Shown here: piece after piece, positions 54,007 to 63,997 of the stretch
Position numbering within the stretch: position 1 is the first letter of the stretch
Layout: each line of letters starts with the position of its first letter
Assembly (NCBI RefSeq): GCF_030269905.1
Contig: NZ_BSVC01000008.1
Location: 223,857 to 287,856, forward strand
Source: Pelosinus sp. IPA-1
Lineage (GTDB): Bacteria; Bacillota; Negativicutes; DSM-13327
Direction: 5' to 3'
Length of the DNA: 64,000 bases
Position numbers and translations under genes: made by a program
Notes under the pieces: model-generated
Told to the model about the DNA's origin: nothing
What the model saw: only the letters and a program-made list of their open reading frames with translations
The model's database searches: none

Positions 54007-55095
54007 ATGAAAAAGGTGATTGCTCTATTACTCATGTGTGCTATGGTGCTTTTGTTGGCGGCGTGTGGATCAAGCACGAATTCAAGTACAAATTCGACCG
54101 CTAATGCCAAAAAGAAAGTAGGTATCGCAATGCCTACAAAGTCTTCAGCTAGATGGATTGCAGATGGTGAAAATATTGTAAAACAACTACAAGCTAAGGG
54201 CTATGAAACTGATTTGCAATATGGAGAAGACAATGTAGAAAATCAACTTGCCCAAATAGAAAACATGATTACAAAGGGTGCTAATGTTTTAGTTGTTGCA
54301 TCCATTGATGGTGAATCTTTAACAAATGTACTGCAAAAAGCAAAAGATAAAAACATTCCCGTCATAGCCTATGACCGCTTAATTAAGAAGACTCCGAATG
54401 TAGATTACTATGCAACCTTTGATAATTTTAAAGTAGGGGTTTTACAAGCTTCCTACATTGAAAAAAGCCTAGGCTTAAAAGAAGGTAAAGGACCTTTTAA
54501 TATTGAACTTTTTGGTGGATCACCTGATGACAATAATGCATTCATGTTTTTTGATGGCGCTATGTCAGTTCTGAAACCTTATATCGATTCAAAGAAGCTA
54601 GTAGTAAAAAGTGGACAAATGGACATGGGTGTATGCGCTACATTAAGGTGGGATGGTGCTACTGCTCAAGCGAGAATGGATAATTTATTAAGTAAAAATT
54701 ATTCTGGTGCTAAAGTAGATGCAGTATTATCTCCTTATGATGGTATTAGTATTGGTATCCTTTCTTCTTTAAAAGCGGTTGGTTATGGCACACCAAGTCA
54801 ACCAATGCCGATTGTTACTGGACAGGATGCTGAAATACCTTCGATTAAATCAATTATCAAGGGTGAACAAGCACAAACAGTATTCAAAGATACTAGAGAC
54901 CTTGCTAAAGTAACTGTTGATATGGTAGATGCATTATTAAATGGCAAAAAAGCAGAAACAAATGATGATAAGACCTACAATAATGGTGTAAAAATAGTAC
55001 CTTCTTATCTCTTAGTTCCTGTTTCTGTAGATAAATCTAACTATGCGAAAATACTAGTTGAGAGCGGATATTATACTGAAGATAAACTTAAATAA
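54007..55095 (+). CDS. ChvE-like sugar-binding lipoprotein
   Basis: The product is 362 residues. A lipoprotein signal with LLLAAC lipobox anchors it outside the membrane. The periplasmic-binding fold has [46 protein letters not shown] and [18 protein letters not shown]. This pattern matches the ChvE/MmsE multiple-monosaccharide binders (arabinose, glucose, galactose and others). GAGGAGGAT precedes the ATG. It heads an operon with an ATPase and a permease; a hairpin follows it. Confidence 0.88.
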   Translation: MKKVIALLLMCAMVLLLAACGSSTNSSTNSTANAKKKVGIAMPTKSSARWIADGENIVKQLQAKGYETDLQYGEDNVENQLAQIENMITKGANVLVVASIDGESLTNVLQKAKDKNIPVIAYDRLIKKTPNVDYYATFDNFKVGVLQASYIEKSLGLKEGKGPFNIELFGGSPDDNNAFMFFDGAMSVLKPYIDSKKLVVKSGQMDMGVCATLRWDGATAQARMDNLLSKNYSGAKVDAVLSPYDGISIGILSSLKAVGYGTPSQPMPIVTGQDAEIPSIKSIIKGEQAQTVFKDTRDLAKVTVDMVDALLNGKKAETNDDKTYNNGVKIVPSYLLVPVSVDKSNYAKILVESGYYTEDKLK

Positions 55096-55129
55096 TAGGG
55101 ATCAATTTCTTATCATATAATGGATCAGA

Positions 55130-55165
55130 TAATGTAGTGATGACTGAGAGGTCATCACTACATTA
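55130..55165 (+). other. Intercistronic hairpin
   Basis: TAATGTAGTGATGAC pairs perfectly with GTCATCACTACATTA around a 6-base loop. No T tract follows. It lies between the binding-protein and ATPase genes, where it would stabilise the upstream message for higher binding-protein synthesis. Confidence 0.6.
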
Positions 55166-55214
55166 GTATATAGGATATTCGAAAGAGGGAAGACAGGGAA
55201 GGAGCTGAGGATAT

Positions 55215-56738
55215 ATGGAAGATATTATTTTGGCAATGAAGAATATTACGAAGACCTTTCCAGGGGTTAAAGCTCTTAACAATGTAAATCTAGAAGTGAA
55301 AAAGGGCGAAATTCATGCACTTGTTGGTGAGAATGGAGCAGGGAAGTCCACTTTAATGAAAGTTTTAAGTGGAGTATATCCTCATGGGTCTTATACAGGA
55401 GAAATTCATTATAATGGACAGTTATGTGAATTTAAAAATATCAAAGAAAGTGAAAAGTTAGGAATTGTTATTATCCACCAGGAACTTGCTTTGATTCCTT
55501 ACTTATCCATAGAAGAAAATATTTTTCTTGGTAATGAACAAGGGAAAAATGGTCTTATTGACTGGCATGCTACAACTGTTAATACAAAAGAACTATTGGT
55601 GAAAGTAGGACTCAAAGAATTACCTAATACGTTGATAACCAACATAGGTGTTGGCAAACAGCAATTAGTTGAGATTGCAAAAGCATTATCAAAAAAGGTA
55701 CAGCTTTTAATTTTAGATGAACCAACGGCTTCTTTAAATGAAGATGATAGTGAGAACTTATTAAACCTACTGTTAGATTTTAAGAAGCAAGGAATCTCCT
55801 CGATTATTATTTCCCACAAGCTGAACGAAATTTCAAAGATTGCAGATTCGATTACTATTTTGCGAGATGGAACCACCATAGAGACCTTACAGGTTCAAGA
55901 AGATCACATTACGGAAGATCGGATCATCAAAGGTATGGTAGGCAGAGAATTAACAGACCGTTTTCCCAAAAGGGAGACAGTGATTGGTGACGTTATTTTC
56001 GAGGTAAAGAATTGGAACGTATACCATCCCCTACATGGTGAACGAAAAATGATTGATAATGTAAATATTTCGATTCGACAAGGTGAGGTAGTAGGAATTG
56101 CCGGGCTCATGGGAGCTGGAAGAACAGAGTTAGCCATGAGTATATTTGGTAAATCCTATGGTCAAAAGATAAGCGGACATTTATATAAAAACGGAAAAGA
56201 AATACAATTACCGAATGTAAGCAGCGCTATTGAACAAGGGGTGGCTTATGTCACAGAAGATCGAAAACAGTATGGTTTAATTCTAAATGACGATATAAAG
56301 GCCAATATTTCCTTAGCAAATTTAGATAAACTCGCGAAGAAGCATATACTGGATGAGAATCAAGAAATCGTCGTGGCAGAAAAAAGCCGTCAGAAAATGA
56401 ACATTAAATGTTCTAGTATTTTGCAGAAGACTGTAAATCTAAGTGGTGGAAATCAACAAAAAGTTGTTTTAAGTAAGTGGATTTTTACTAATCCTGATAT
56501 TCTAATTCTGGATGAACCAACAAGAGGGATTGACGTAGGAGCTAAGTTCGAAATCTACAACATTATTAATCAGTTAGTTAGCGAAGGGAAGGGAATCTTG
56601 CTGATTTCTTCTGAACTTCCTGAAGTTTTAGGAATGTGTGATCGAATCTATGTTATGAGCGAAGGTAGTATTACGGGAGAACTTTCCCGGAGTGAAGCTT
56701 CCCAAGAAAAAATTATGAAATATGTAATTGATAAATAG
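55215..56738 (+). CDS. mmsA: Sugar ABC transporter ATP-binding protein (MmsA-type)
   Basis: The product is 507 residues with two ABC domains. The first has Walker [10 protein letters not shown], the sugar-type loop [21 protein letters not shown] and Walker [14 protein letters not shown]. The second has the diverged P-loop [10 protein letters not shown] and [16 protein letters not shown] with [18 protein letters not shown]. This is the RbsA/XylG/GguA architecture for carbohydrate uptake. AAGGAG precedes the ATG. It is followed by the permease gene 13 bases downstream. Confidence 0.92.
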   Translation: MEDIILAMKNITKTFPGVKALNNVNLEVKKGEIHALVGENGAGKSTLMKVLSGVYPHGSYTGEIHYNGQLCEFKNIKESEKLGIVIIHQELALIPYLSIEENIFLGNEQGKNGLIDWHATTVNTKELLVKVGLKELPNTLITNIGVGKQQLVEIAKALSKKVQLLILDEPTASLNEDDSENLLNLLLDFKKQGISSIIISHKLNEISKIADSITILRDGTTIETLQVQEDHITEDRIIKGMVGRELTDRFPKRETVIGDVIFEVKNWNVYHPLHGERKMIDNVNISIRQGEVVGIAGLMGAGRTELAMSIFGKSYGQKISGHLYKNGKEIQLPNVSSAIEQGVAYVTEDRKQYGLILNDDIKANISLANLDKLAKKHILDENQEIVVAEKSRQKMNIKCSSILQKTVNLSGGNQQKVVLSKWIFTNPDILILDEPTRGIDVGAKFEIYNIINQLVSEGKGILLISSELPEVLGMCDRIYVMSEGSITGELSRSEASQEKIMKYVIDK

Positions 56739-56751
56739 AGGAGGGATTGTC

Positions 56752-57915
56752 ATGGAAACATTGAAACAGATGTTTAAAAATAACATTAGAGAATATGGTA
56801 TGGTCATTGCACTCGTATCCATTATGATATTTTTCGAAATAGCGAGTAATGGAGTTTTGTTAAAACCATTAAACGTAACGAATCTTATTCAGCAAAATAG
56901 CTATATACTTGTACTTGCCATTGGAATGCTACTGGTTATCGTAGCCTTTCAAATTGACTTATCAGTAGGATCTATAGCAGCATTCGTTGGCGCCATGTCA
57001 GCAATCCTAATGGTCGATAATAAAATTGGAGTTGTGCCTGGAATTCTTGTTTCTTTGTTAATCGGAGCGGTTGCCGGAGCATGGCAGGGGTATTGGATAT
57101 CCTATTTTAAAATCCCAGCCTTTATTGTCACATTAGCAGGGATGTTAATTTTTCGAGGGTTGACAATGACAGCCTTAGAGGGGCAATCTAAAGGACCTTA
57201 CCCAGAAGTTTTTCAAAAAATGAGCAATGGGTTTGTACCAGATCTTTTTGGCGGAACAACAATTCATATTACAACCCTTGTGGTTGGCGTTATTTTAACA
57301 TTAATTTATATATACTTTGAAATAAGCCATAGAAAGGCCAAGCAAGAGTATAATTTTGATGTCATTCCTATGGAATTTCTTGCTGCGAAAATCGTGTTTG
57401 TTGGGGGTGCCATTAATTGGTTTATGTATTTACTTGCCGCCTATAAAGGCATTCCAAATGTACTCATCTTGTTATTTATATTAATTGTTTTTTACACCTT
57501 TATTACGACTAAAACAGTGGTAGGTCGTCATATTTATGCTCTTGGTGGTAATGAAAAAGCAGCAAAGCTATCAGGTGTAAAAACAGAACGAATCGTGTTT
57601 TGGGTTTTTGTTAATATGGGAGTCATGGCTGCCCTTTCTGGCTTAGTATTTGCGGCTCGCCTTAATGCGGCAACGCCAAAAGCAGGTACAGGTTTTGAAC
57701 TCGATGCAATTGCCGCTTGCTTCATTGGTGGTGCTTCGACTGCAGGTGGGATTGGCGTTGTCATGGGAGCCATCATTGGTGGTCTTGTTATGGGAGTTAT
57801 GAACAATGGTATGTCCTTAATTGGAGTGACCATTGATATGCAGCAAACAATCAAAGGTTTAGTATTGTTATTGGCAGTAGCTTTTGATATTTACACAAAA
57901 TCAAAGCAGTCTTAG
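56752..57915 (+). CDS. mmsB: Sugar ABC transporter permease (MmsB-type)
   Basis: The product is 387 residues with about 10 predicted helices. Motifs include IDLSVGSIAAFVGAMSAILMV, GRHIYALGGNEKAAKLSGV and AIAACFIGGASTAGGIGVVMGAIIGGLVMGVMNNGM, which match GguB/MmsB permeases. The ATG at 56752 has AGGAGGG upstream; the TTG at 56728 overlaps the previous stop region. It completes the importer with the ChvE-like and MmsA-like genes. Confidence 0.92.
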   Translation: METLKQMFKNNIREYGMVIALVSIMIFFEIASNGVLLKPLNVTNLIQQNSYILVLAIGMLLVIVAFQIDLSVGSIAAFVGAMSAILMVDNKIGVVPGILVSLLIGAVAGAWQGYWISYFKIPAFIVTLAGMLIFRGLTMTALEGQSKGPYPEVFQKMSNGFVPDLFGGTTIHITTLVVGVILTLIYIYFEISHRKAKQEYNFDVIPMEFLAAKIVFVGGAINWFMYLLAAYKGIPNVLILLFILIVFYTFITTKTVVGRHIYALGGNEKAAKLSGVKTERIVFWVFVNMGVMAALSGLVFAARLNAATPKAGTGFELDAIAACFIGGASTAGGIGVVMGAIIGGLVMGVMNNGMSLIGVTIDMQQTIKGLVLLLAVAFDIYTKSKQS

Positions 57916-57995
57916 AATTGAGCTAGCTTGACGAACCAAAGCTTACGATATAAAATACACTAATAGATAAATTTGGATTTGCTAGATATATATAG

Positions 57996-58035
57996 TAAAG
58001 CACTATTTTTTTATAAGAATAGTGCTTTTGTTATT
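57996..58035 (+). terminator. Terminator after the sugar ABC operon
   Basis: AAAGCACTAT pairs with ATAGTGCTTT around a T-rich loop, followed by TGTTATT. Confidence 0.6.
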
Positions 58036-58081
58036 ATATTTTGCTAGAAGACTCCAATAGATAGAAGGATTGATTTAATAA

Positions 58082-59302
58082 ATGAAAGATACTTTAGAAA
58101 AAGCGACAATTATCTCGGAAGAGGTACCACGGCAATCTGTACTGTGGATGGCCTTTTTGCTTGGCGCCCTTGCATCTTTTGGCCCCTTATCCATTGATAT
58201 GTACTTGCCCGCTCTGCCGAACTTAGCAAGCGATCTTAAAGCGAGTACGTCTTTGACCCAACTCAGTCTAACAGCTTGTTTACTGGGGATTGCATCGGGA
58301 CAGCTATTTGCCGGGCCAATTAGCGATGTTTCTGGACGAAGAAGGCCACTACTGATTGGACTTGTCGCTTATGCTATTTCTTCGTTATTATGTGTGTTTT
58401 CTCCGAATATAGTAACGTTTGTAATCTTACGATTCATTCAAGGGTTAGCTGGATCAGCAGGTATCGTTATCTCTCGAGCTATTGTAAGGGATCTTTATTC
58501 AGGTTCTGAAATGACACGGTTTTTTTCTTTATTAATGTTAGTTAATGGCGTTGTTCCCATTATGGCTCCCATTGTGGGTGGGCAGGTTTTAGAAATTACC
58601 ACGTGGCGGGGCATTTTTGCTGTATTATCGGGAGTCGGTATCCTTATGCTTATGGGCGTTGTTTGGGGCTTAAAGGAAACGTTACCGATTCCTCTTCGCT
58701 CTAAGAGTGGTGTTCAAAATACGTTATGCACTTTTATGAAATTATTTAAAAATCGAACTTTTATGGGCTATGCACTTACCCAAGGATTTGTTATGGCTGC
58801 TATGTTTGCCTATATTTCTGGGTCACCTTTTGTACTCCAGAATGTTTTTAATGTTTCTCCTCAAATGTTTAGCTTACTTTTTGGTATAAATGGTCTAGGA
58901 ATCATTATTGCAGGACAAATTACCGGTAGGTTAGCAGGAAGAATTCATGAGACAAAACTTCTCGTCGCAGGCCTTGCAATTGCCTTTGTGGGCGGAATTT
59001 CTCTACTGGCTGGAGTTTTACTTGGTGGTGGGCTTTACACCCTCTTAATTCCTTTATTTTTTGCCGTTTCTAGCGTAGGGGTTGTGGGCACAAGTACTTT
59101 TTCCTTAGCAATGCAGGATCAAGCCAAATCAGCAGGTAGTGCATCGGCTTTGATTGGTCTATTATCCTTTGTTTTTGGCGGATTTATGGCACCTCTTGTG
59201 GGAGTGGGTGGAAGCCATACTGCTATCCCAATGGGAATTACCATAGCCGTATCGGAAACAGCGGCTGTTATGTCGTATTATTTCCTAGTCAAGAGTAGAT
59301 AG
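58082..59302 (+). CDS. Bcr/CflA-type MFS drug exporter
   Basis: The product is 406 residues with 12 predicted membrane helices. The N-terminal ASFGPLSIDMYLPALPNLASDL and GQLFAGPISDVSGRRRPLLIGL match the Bcr/CflA subgroup of drug:H+ antiporters. RAIVRDLYSG follows in the motif C/D region. Substrates in the family include bicyclomycin and chloramphenicol; here unknown. Monocistronic between the sugar transporter and the uxu cluster. Confidence 0.9.
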   Translation: MKDTLEKATIISEEVPRQSVLWMAFLLGALASFGPLSIDMYLPALPNLASDLKASTSLTQLSLTACLLGIASGQLFAGPISDVSGRRRPLLIGLVAYAISSLLCVFSPNIVTFVILRFIQGLAGSAGIVISRAIVRDLYSGSEMTRFFSLLMLVNGVVPIMAPIVGGQVLEITTWRGIFAVLSGVGILMLMGVVWGLKETLPIPLRSKSGVQNTLCTFMKLFKNRTFMGYALTQGFVMAAMFAYISGSPFVLQNVFNVSPQMFSLLFGINGLGIIIAGQITGRLAGRIHETKLLVAGLAIAFVGGISLLAGVLLGGGLYTLLIPLFFAVSSVGVVGTSTFSLAMQDQAKSAGSASALIGLLSFVFGGFMAPLVGVGGSHTAIPMGITIAVSETAAVMSYYFLVKSR

Positions 59303-59359
59303 AGTAATAAAACGAGTCATCTTTGTGCTTCCTGCTAGAAATATTGAAAAAAAATTGTT

Positions 59360-59377
59360 ATACTAACATATTAGTAT
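59360..59377. promoter_or_regulatory. GntR operator before gntR
   Basis: The perfect palindrome ATACTAACATATTAGTAT matches the FadR-type GntR operator shape. It overlaps a TATACT -10 box (59359-59364) and lies 15 bases before the regulator start. A related copy lies at 60301. Confidence 0.65.
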
Positions 59378-59391
59378 GACATGAAGGGGAA

Positions 59392-60108
59392 ATGATAGGG
59401 AGTATGGACGTAAGTGTAATCGAAAGAAATCCGCAAGAATCTACTCGGGAATATGTATATCGATTTTTAAAATTTAATATAATGGAATTAAAGCTAATAC
59501 CAGGTAGTGCTTTGTCAGAGAAAGATATAGCCCTATTACTCGGGGTAAGTCGTACTCCTGTTCGTGAAGCATTTATTCAATTATCCCAAGAATATTTGCT
59601 GGATATCTTGCCACAAAAGGGAACCTATGTATCTTTGATTGATATTGAGAATGTTGAGGAATCTAAGTTTTTACGCGAAACAATCGAAAAAGCAGTAATC
59701 GAGATCGCTTGTGTAGAATTTCCTAGTGACAAGCTTTTTGAGCTTCAATCAAATATTGCCCTCCAGGAATTATGCATTAAAGAAAAAAATTATCTAAAGT
59801 TTTATGAGCTTGATGAAGCAATGCATAAAACAATTTTTGTGGGCTGTAAAAAGGCACGTATTTGGTCTATGATCCAACAAATGAATACACATTATAATCG
59901 AGTCAGAATGTTAAATATGGCTGGTGGTTATAATGTATTGCCTGTCTTAACACAGCACCAGGAACTTGTTCTAGCGATTAAAGAAAAAAATGTAGATTTG
60001 GGAATGCGGACGATTGACCGCCACTTGAATAAAGTGAAATTTGATATTCAGGATTTATATCGAGATTATGTTGATTATTTTAAACAAACTCAGGCGACGA
60101 TGCGATAA
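59392..60108 (+). CDS. GntR (FadR-type) regulator, likely UxuR-like
   Basis: The product is 238 residues (or 234 from the ATG at 59404; the ribosome site AAGGGG suits neither perfectly). The N-terminal winged helix includes ALSEKDIALLLGVSRTPVREAFIQLSQEYLLDILPQKGTYV. The C-terminal FCD-type effector domain has DEAMHKTIFVGCKKARIW and ends in helices with IDRHLNKVKF. Hexuronate cluster regulators of this type bind fructuronate or related intermediates. The palindrome before its gene recurs before uxuA, supporting control of both. Confidence 0.88.
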   Translation: MIGSMDVSVIERNPQESTREYVYRFLKFNIMELKLIPGSALSEKDIALLLGVSRTPVREAFIQLSQEYLLDILPQKGTYVSLIDIENVEESKFLRETIEKAVIEIACVEFPSDKLFELQSNIALQELCIKEKNYLKFYELDEAMHKTIFVGCKKARIWSMIQQMNTHYNRVRMLNMAGGYNVLPVLTQHQELVLAIKEKNVDLGMRTIDRHLNKVKFDIQDLYRDYVDYFKQTQATMR

Positions 60109-60436
60109 AGTTTGGCGCAATAACTCATATTTTATAATTGTATAAATTGTGCAATATAGCTACCTAAAAGATTTTAGGTAGCTATATTTATATCTAGCCC
60201 AATATGCAGAAATGACTAAGTTAATTTCTGATTTATCAGTATTATCTAGTAAATACTTTAAAATACAGATTTTATTAGACAATACTAGTAAATGGTATTT
60301 ACACTAATATGGTAGTATGGTAGAATCGGATTAACAAGCAGATGTCATTAACAAAGTCGTTAGAAATAAATCCATTGCACTTACTGTTAATGAAATCGGT
60401 TTGGCTATTTTAATTTTAAAGGAGGCCGAATACAAA
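60109..60436. other. Intergenic region before uxuA
   Basis: An AGGTAGCTATATT-type hairpin after gntR (60159-60188, TAGCTACCTAAAAG and TTTTAGGTAGCTA) can act as a terminator. The remainder carries the second GntR palindrome and the uxuA ribosome site. No gene is seen. Confidence 0.55.
60301..60318. promoter_or_regulatory. GntR operator before uxuA
   Basis: ACACTAATATGGTAGTAT matches the palindrome at 59360 in 14 of 18 positions and lies 118 bases before uxuA. Confidence 0.5.
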
Positions 60437-61507
60437 ATGATTATGTCATTTCGTTGGTACGGTAAAGAGAATGATTCCATATCCTTACAAAATATACGTC
60501 AAATTCCCGGCATGAAAGGAATTGTAGGGGCTTTATTTGATGTGCCTGTTGGTGAAGTTTGGCCAATGGACAAGATTCTGGCATTGAAACAGGAAGTCGA
60601 AGAGCAGGGACTACTACTTGAGACGATTGAAAGTGTTAATATTCATGAAGATATTAAGCTGGGACTGCCATCTAGAGATCTATATATTGAAAACTACATC
60701 ACATCATTGAAGCATCTTGGACAAGCGGGAGTAAAAGTTGTCTGCTACAACTTTATGCCTGTATTCGACTGGACACGAACCGATTTAGCGAAAGTACTTC
60801 CAGATGGTTCAACTGCTTTAAATTTTGATGTTCGATTGATTCAAGGCAAAGATCCGCAAAAATTAGTAGAAGAAATGCAGGCGAACTCAAATGGATTTGA
60901 ACTTCCAGGTTGGGAAGCGTGGCGCTTAAAAGAATTGAAGCATCTTTTTGATTTATATAAAGATATTGACGAAGAAAAACTATTTAGCCATTTAGAATAT
61001 TTCTTGAAAGCTGTAATCCCTGCAGCAGAAGAATATGGCATCAAAATGGCAATCCATCCAGATGATCCTCCTTTTTCCGTATTCGGTCTTCCAAGAATTG
61101 TAACCTCTAAGAAAAATCTAAAACGAATTGTGGATATGGTGGATAGCACTAGCAATGGATTAACAATATGTAGTGGATCATTGGGTGCCAATTTAGAAAA
61201 TAATATCCCTGAAATTATTCGTTACTTTGGTGATCGAGTTGCCTTTGGACATGTGCGTAACGTGCAGGTTCATGAGCCTGGAATCTTTAATGAAACAGCT
61301 CACAAAGCAGACGAAGGTTCTCTTGACATGTATGAAATTATGAAAGCATTTTATGATATTGGCTTTACCGGACCGATTCGCCCTGACCATGGCCGGATGA
61401 TTTGGGATGAGAAAGGTAGACCAGGATACGGCCTATATGATAGGGCCTTAGGTGCCAATTATTTATGTGGTCTGTGGGATGCTATTGTGAGAAGCGAAAG
61501 TAAGTAA
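60437..61507 (+). CDS. uxuA: Mannonate dehydratase
   Basis: The product is 356 residues. It is a TIM-barrel metal enzyme with SFRWYGKENDSISLQNIRQIPGMKGIVGAL, CYNFMPVFDWTRTDL, AIHPDDPPFSVFGLPRIV and GDRVAFGHVRNV, then RPDHGRMIW. These give the His/Asp/Cys metal-site region of UxuA. It converts D-mannonate to 2-keto-3-deoxygluconate in hexuronate catabolism. The ATG at 60437 has AAGGAGG 12 bases upstream. It lies 23 bases before uxuB. Confidence 0.93.
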   Translation: MIMSFRWYGKENDSISLQNIRQIPGMKGIVGALFDVPVGEVWPMDKILALKQEVEEQGLLLETIESVNIHEDIKLGLPSRDLYIENYITSLKHLGQAGVKVVCYNFMPVFDWTRTDLAKVLPDGSTALNFDVRLIQGKDPQKLVEEMQANSNGFELPGWEAWRLKELKHLFDLYKDIDEEKLFSHLEYFLKAVIPAAEEYGIKMAIHPDDPPFSVFGLPRIVTSKKNLKRIVDMVDSTSNGLTICSGSLGANLENNIPEIIRYFGDRVAFGHVRNVQVHEPGIFNETAHKADEGSLDMYEIMKAFYDIGFTGPIRPDHGRMIWDEKGRPGYGLYDRALGANYLCGLWDAIVRSESK

Positions 61508-61530
61508 TTAGATCGGAAAGGAGCTTTTTC

Positions 61531-63150
61531 ATGTTAATCCTAAATAAAGAAAATATTAAGAATTCCAGATTATGGGAGCATGCAGGTATAGAAAATCTTA
61601 AATTTAATTATGAGAAAATGTCAGCTTTGACCAAAGAAAATCCTACATGGGTACACTTTGGGGCTGGAAATATCTTTAGAGGATTTATTGCTATGCTGCA
61701 ACAATCACTACTCAATACGGGATCAGTAGATACAGGAATTGTTGTAGTGGAAACTTATGATGAGGAAATTATCGAAAAAATATATACTCCTTATGACAAT
61801 TTAGGTTTATTAGCCATTATGAATACAGATGGTAGCTTAGATAAAAAAATTATCGGCAGTATCGGTGAAAGTCTAATTGGAGATCCTGCCAGAGAAAATG
61901 ACTGGCAGAGAATACAAACTATCTTTTCTAAGCCTTCACTACAATTAGCAAGTTTTACAATTACAGAAAAAGGCTATAGCTTAAAGAACGCGGCAGGAAA
62001 TTTTTCTGCCGATGTACAGGAAGATATGAATAAGGGGCCAGAAAAACCCAAAAGTGTGATGGCTAAAGTTGCATCATTGGCTTACACCCGCTATCAACAC
62101 GGAGAACTACCAATTGCTTTTGTCAGCATGGATAACTGTTCCCATAATGGCGATAAACTTTTTAGTGCCGTAGAAACAATTTGTAGAAAATGGGCTGAGT
62201 TAGGTTTGGTTGAAGAGGGATTCTTGAAATATATAAATACTCCTGAAAAAGTCTCCTTTCCCTGGAGTATGATTGATAAAATTACACCTAGACCTGCCGA
62301 AAGCGTTAAAAATACATTGAATCAAAATGGCTTTGGCAGTACAGAGATTCTTTGTACGACAAAAAACACATTTATCGCTCCTTTTGTGAATGCAGAGAAA
62401 CCTCAGTATTTAGTAATAGAAGATAAATTTCCTAATGGTCGTATGCCCCTAGAAAAGGTAGGCGTAATCTTTACTGATAGAGAGACCGTAGATAGAGTTG
62501 AGAAGATGAAAGTGTGTACTTGTTTGAATCCGTTGCATACTTCTCTTGCAGTTTTTGGTTGTTTGTTAGGGTATACGTTGATTGCCGATGAAATGAAAGA
62601 TCCAAATCTAAAAAAATTAGTAGAAAAGATCGGTTACGAAGAAGGTATGCCGGTAGTTGTAAATCCACAAATCCTGGATCCAAAAGCTTTTATCAAAGAA
62701 GTGATTGAAGTAAGATTCCCTAATCCTTATATTCCTGATACTCCACAACGAATTGCATCCGATACATCGCAAAAGGTAGGAATACGTTTCGGAGAGACAA
62801 TCAAGGCTTATTCTGAAAGAGCTGATTTAGATCCAGCAAGTCTTACTTTTATTCCTCTTGTAATTGCTGGATGGTGCAGGTATTTAATGGGGCTTGATGA
62901 CCAAGGTAAGGAAATGAGCTTAAGTCCTGATCCAATGTTATCTACTTTAAAGAACTATATCTCCGGCATAAAGCTAGGGGATGTAGAATCTGTAAGAGAT
63001 TCTTTACAGCCAATACTCACAAATGAAGAACTTTTTGGTGTAAATCTTTATCAAATTGGTTTAGGTGAAAAGATTGAGGGTTATTTTAAAGAAATGATTA
63101 CTGGAGCAGGTGCCGTAAAAGCTACCTTAAAAAAACATTTAAAGAATTAA
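61531..63150 (+). CDS. uxuB: Fructuronate reductase (mannonate oxidoreductase)
   Basis: The product is 539 residues of the long-chain mannitol dehydrogenase family. The Rossmann start is WVHFGAGNIFRGFIAMLQQ. Motifs VSMDNCSHNGDKL, SFPWSMIDKITPRP and the C-terminal CLNPLHTSLAVFGCLLGY, with the catalytic Lys-less conserved Asn/His, follow the UxuB pattern. It reduces fructuronate to mannonate with NADH, the step before UxuA. AAAGGAGC precedes the ATG. Operon partner of uxuA. Confidence 0.9.
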   Translation: MLILNKENIKNSRLWEHAGIENLKFNYEKMSALTKENPTWVHFGAGNIFRGFIAMLQQSLLNTGSVDTGIVVVETYDEEIIEKIYTPYDNLGLLAIMNTDGSLDKKIIGSIGESLIGDPARENDWQRIQTIFSKPSLQLASFTITEKGYSLKNAAGNFSADVQEDMNKGPEKPKSVMAKVASLAYTRYQHGELPIAFVSMDNCSHNGDKLFSAVETICRKWAELGLVEEGFLKYINTPEKVSFPWSMIDKITPRPAESVKNTLNQNGFGSTEILCTTKNTFIAPFVNAEKPQYLVIEDKFPNGRMPLEKVGVIFTDRETVDRVEKMKVCTCLNPLHTSLAVFGCLLGYTLIADEMKDPNLKKLVEKIGYEEGMPVVVNPQILDPKAFIKEVIEVRFPNPYIPDTPQRIASDTSQKVGIRFGETIKAYSERADLDPASLTFIPLVIAGWCRYLMGLDDQGKEMSLSPDPMLSTLKNYISGIKLGDVESVRDSLQPILTNEELFGVNLYQIGLGEKIEGYFKEMITGAGAVKATLKKHLKN

Positions 63151-63460
63151 AGAATTCCATATCATTATATAAGATGTATATAGTAGATAAACCCAGGAGC
63201 ATCGGCTCAAATACGCTTCTGGGTTTATATTACAGAGAGTATATATCCTGTTTTCTTACTTGTGATCTAATAAGCTATATTAGCTTTTAATTCGTATGTA
63301 AGTATAAAGAGAAAAAACAAAATCTTTACACTTATCGAAACATATTAAATTTGCTGAATTATATGTATTCACACCAATACAGCAAGATTTCCTCACACCG
63401 GATGAAATAAGGAATGTTTAGTAAGAATTGGTATTAAATTATATATGAGGAGATGATATT
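63151..63460. other. Intergenic region before the TRAP genes
   Basis: Beyond the terminator at 63189 the stretch up to 63460 is AT-rich with no gene and no copy of the GntR palindrome seen. The TRAP genes probably start from their own promoter here. Confidence 0.4.
63189..63231 (+). terminator. Terminator after uxuB
   Basis: AAACCCAG-AGC pairs with GCT-CTGGGTTT; the T tract is short (TTTATATTA). Confidence 0.6.
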
Positions 63461-63997
63461 TTGGCAGATTCAAAAGAACCCGCGCAAATTCAAAATAACG
63501 GAGTGAAGTGGATATCAAATTTACTTGTATCTATCGATAAGGCTTTTGAAGAATTATCAAAGATATTGTTGCTAACAATGATCGTGATTGTATGTTTTCA
63601 AGTATTTGCGAGAAAATTGTTCAGCTATACACCAACTTGGTCTCTAGATGTCACAATATTTTTACTTATATGGTTTTCATTTTTGGGCATTGCGATGGGC
63701 TTCCGGGAAAGAATACACCTTGCTTTTACTTCCATCACATTTAGCAAAAAAGCAGATGTTTATATTGAAAAGGTCATTTCGATTACTGAAATTGTCTTTG
63801 CATTAATATTGATTGTTTATGGATCAAAGCTTATGATGAACGACTTTGGCCAAACTATTCCTACCATGGGTGATTTGCCTATAGCCTACAGAACTCTCGC
63901 AATACCGGTATCAGGTGTTCTTATTCTGTTCTATGGTATATTTCAATTTTTTGGTGTTGATTTGAAAAGACATAAAGGATTAGGTGGTGGGCATTGA
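63461..63997 (+). CDS. TRAP transporter small permease (DctQ-type)
   Basis: The product is 178 residues with four predicted helices. The DctQ pattern is visible: VCFQVFARKLFSYTPTWSLDVTIFLLIWFSFLGIAMGFRERIHL, then TMGDLPIAYRTLAIPVSGVLIL. It is the small membrane subunit of a TRAP carboxylate importer. Likely substrates are hexuronates, given the uxu genes. The start is a TTG with GAGGAG upstream. Its TGA at 63995-63997 overlaps an ATG at 63997, presumably the start of the large subunit DctM, which runs off the window. Confidence 0.87.
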   Translation: MADSKEPAQIQNNGVKWISNLLVSIDKAFEELSKILLLTMIVIVCFQVFARKLFSYTPTWSLDVTIFLLIWFSFLGIAMGFRERIHLAFTSITFSKKADVYIEKVISITEIVFALILIVYGSKLMMNDFGQTIPTMGDLPIAYRTLAIPVSGVLILFYGIFQFFGVDLKRHKGLGGGH

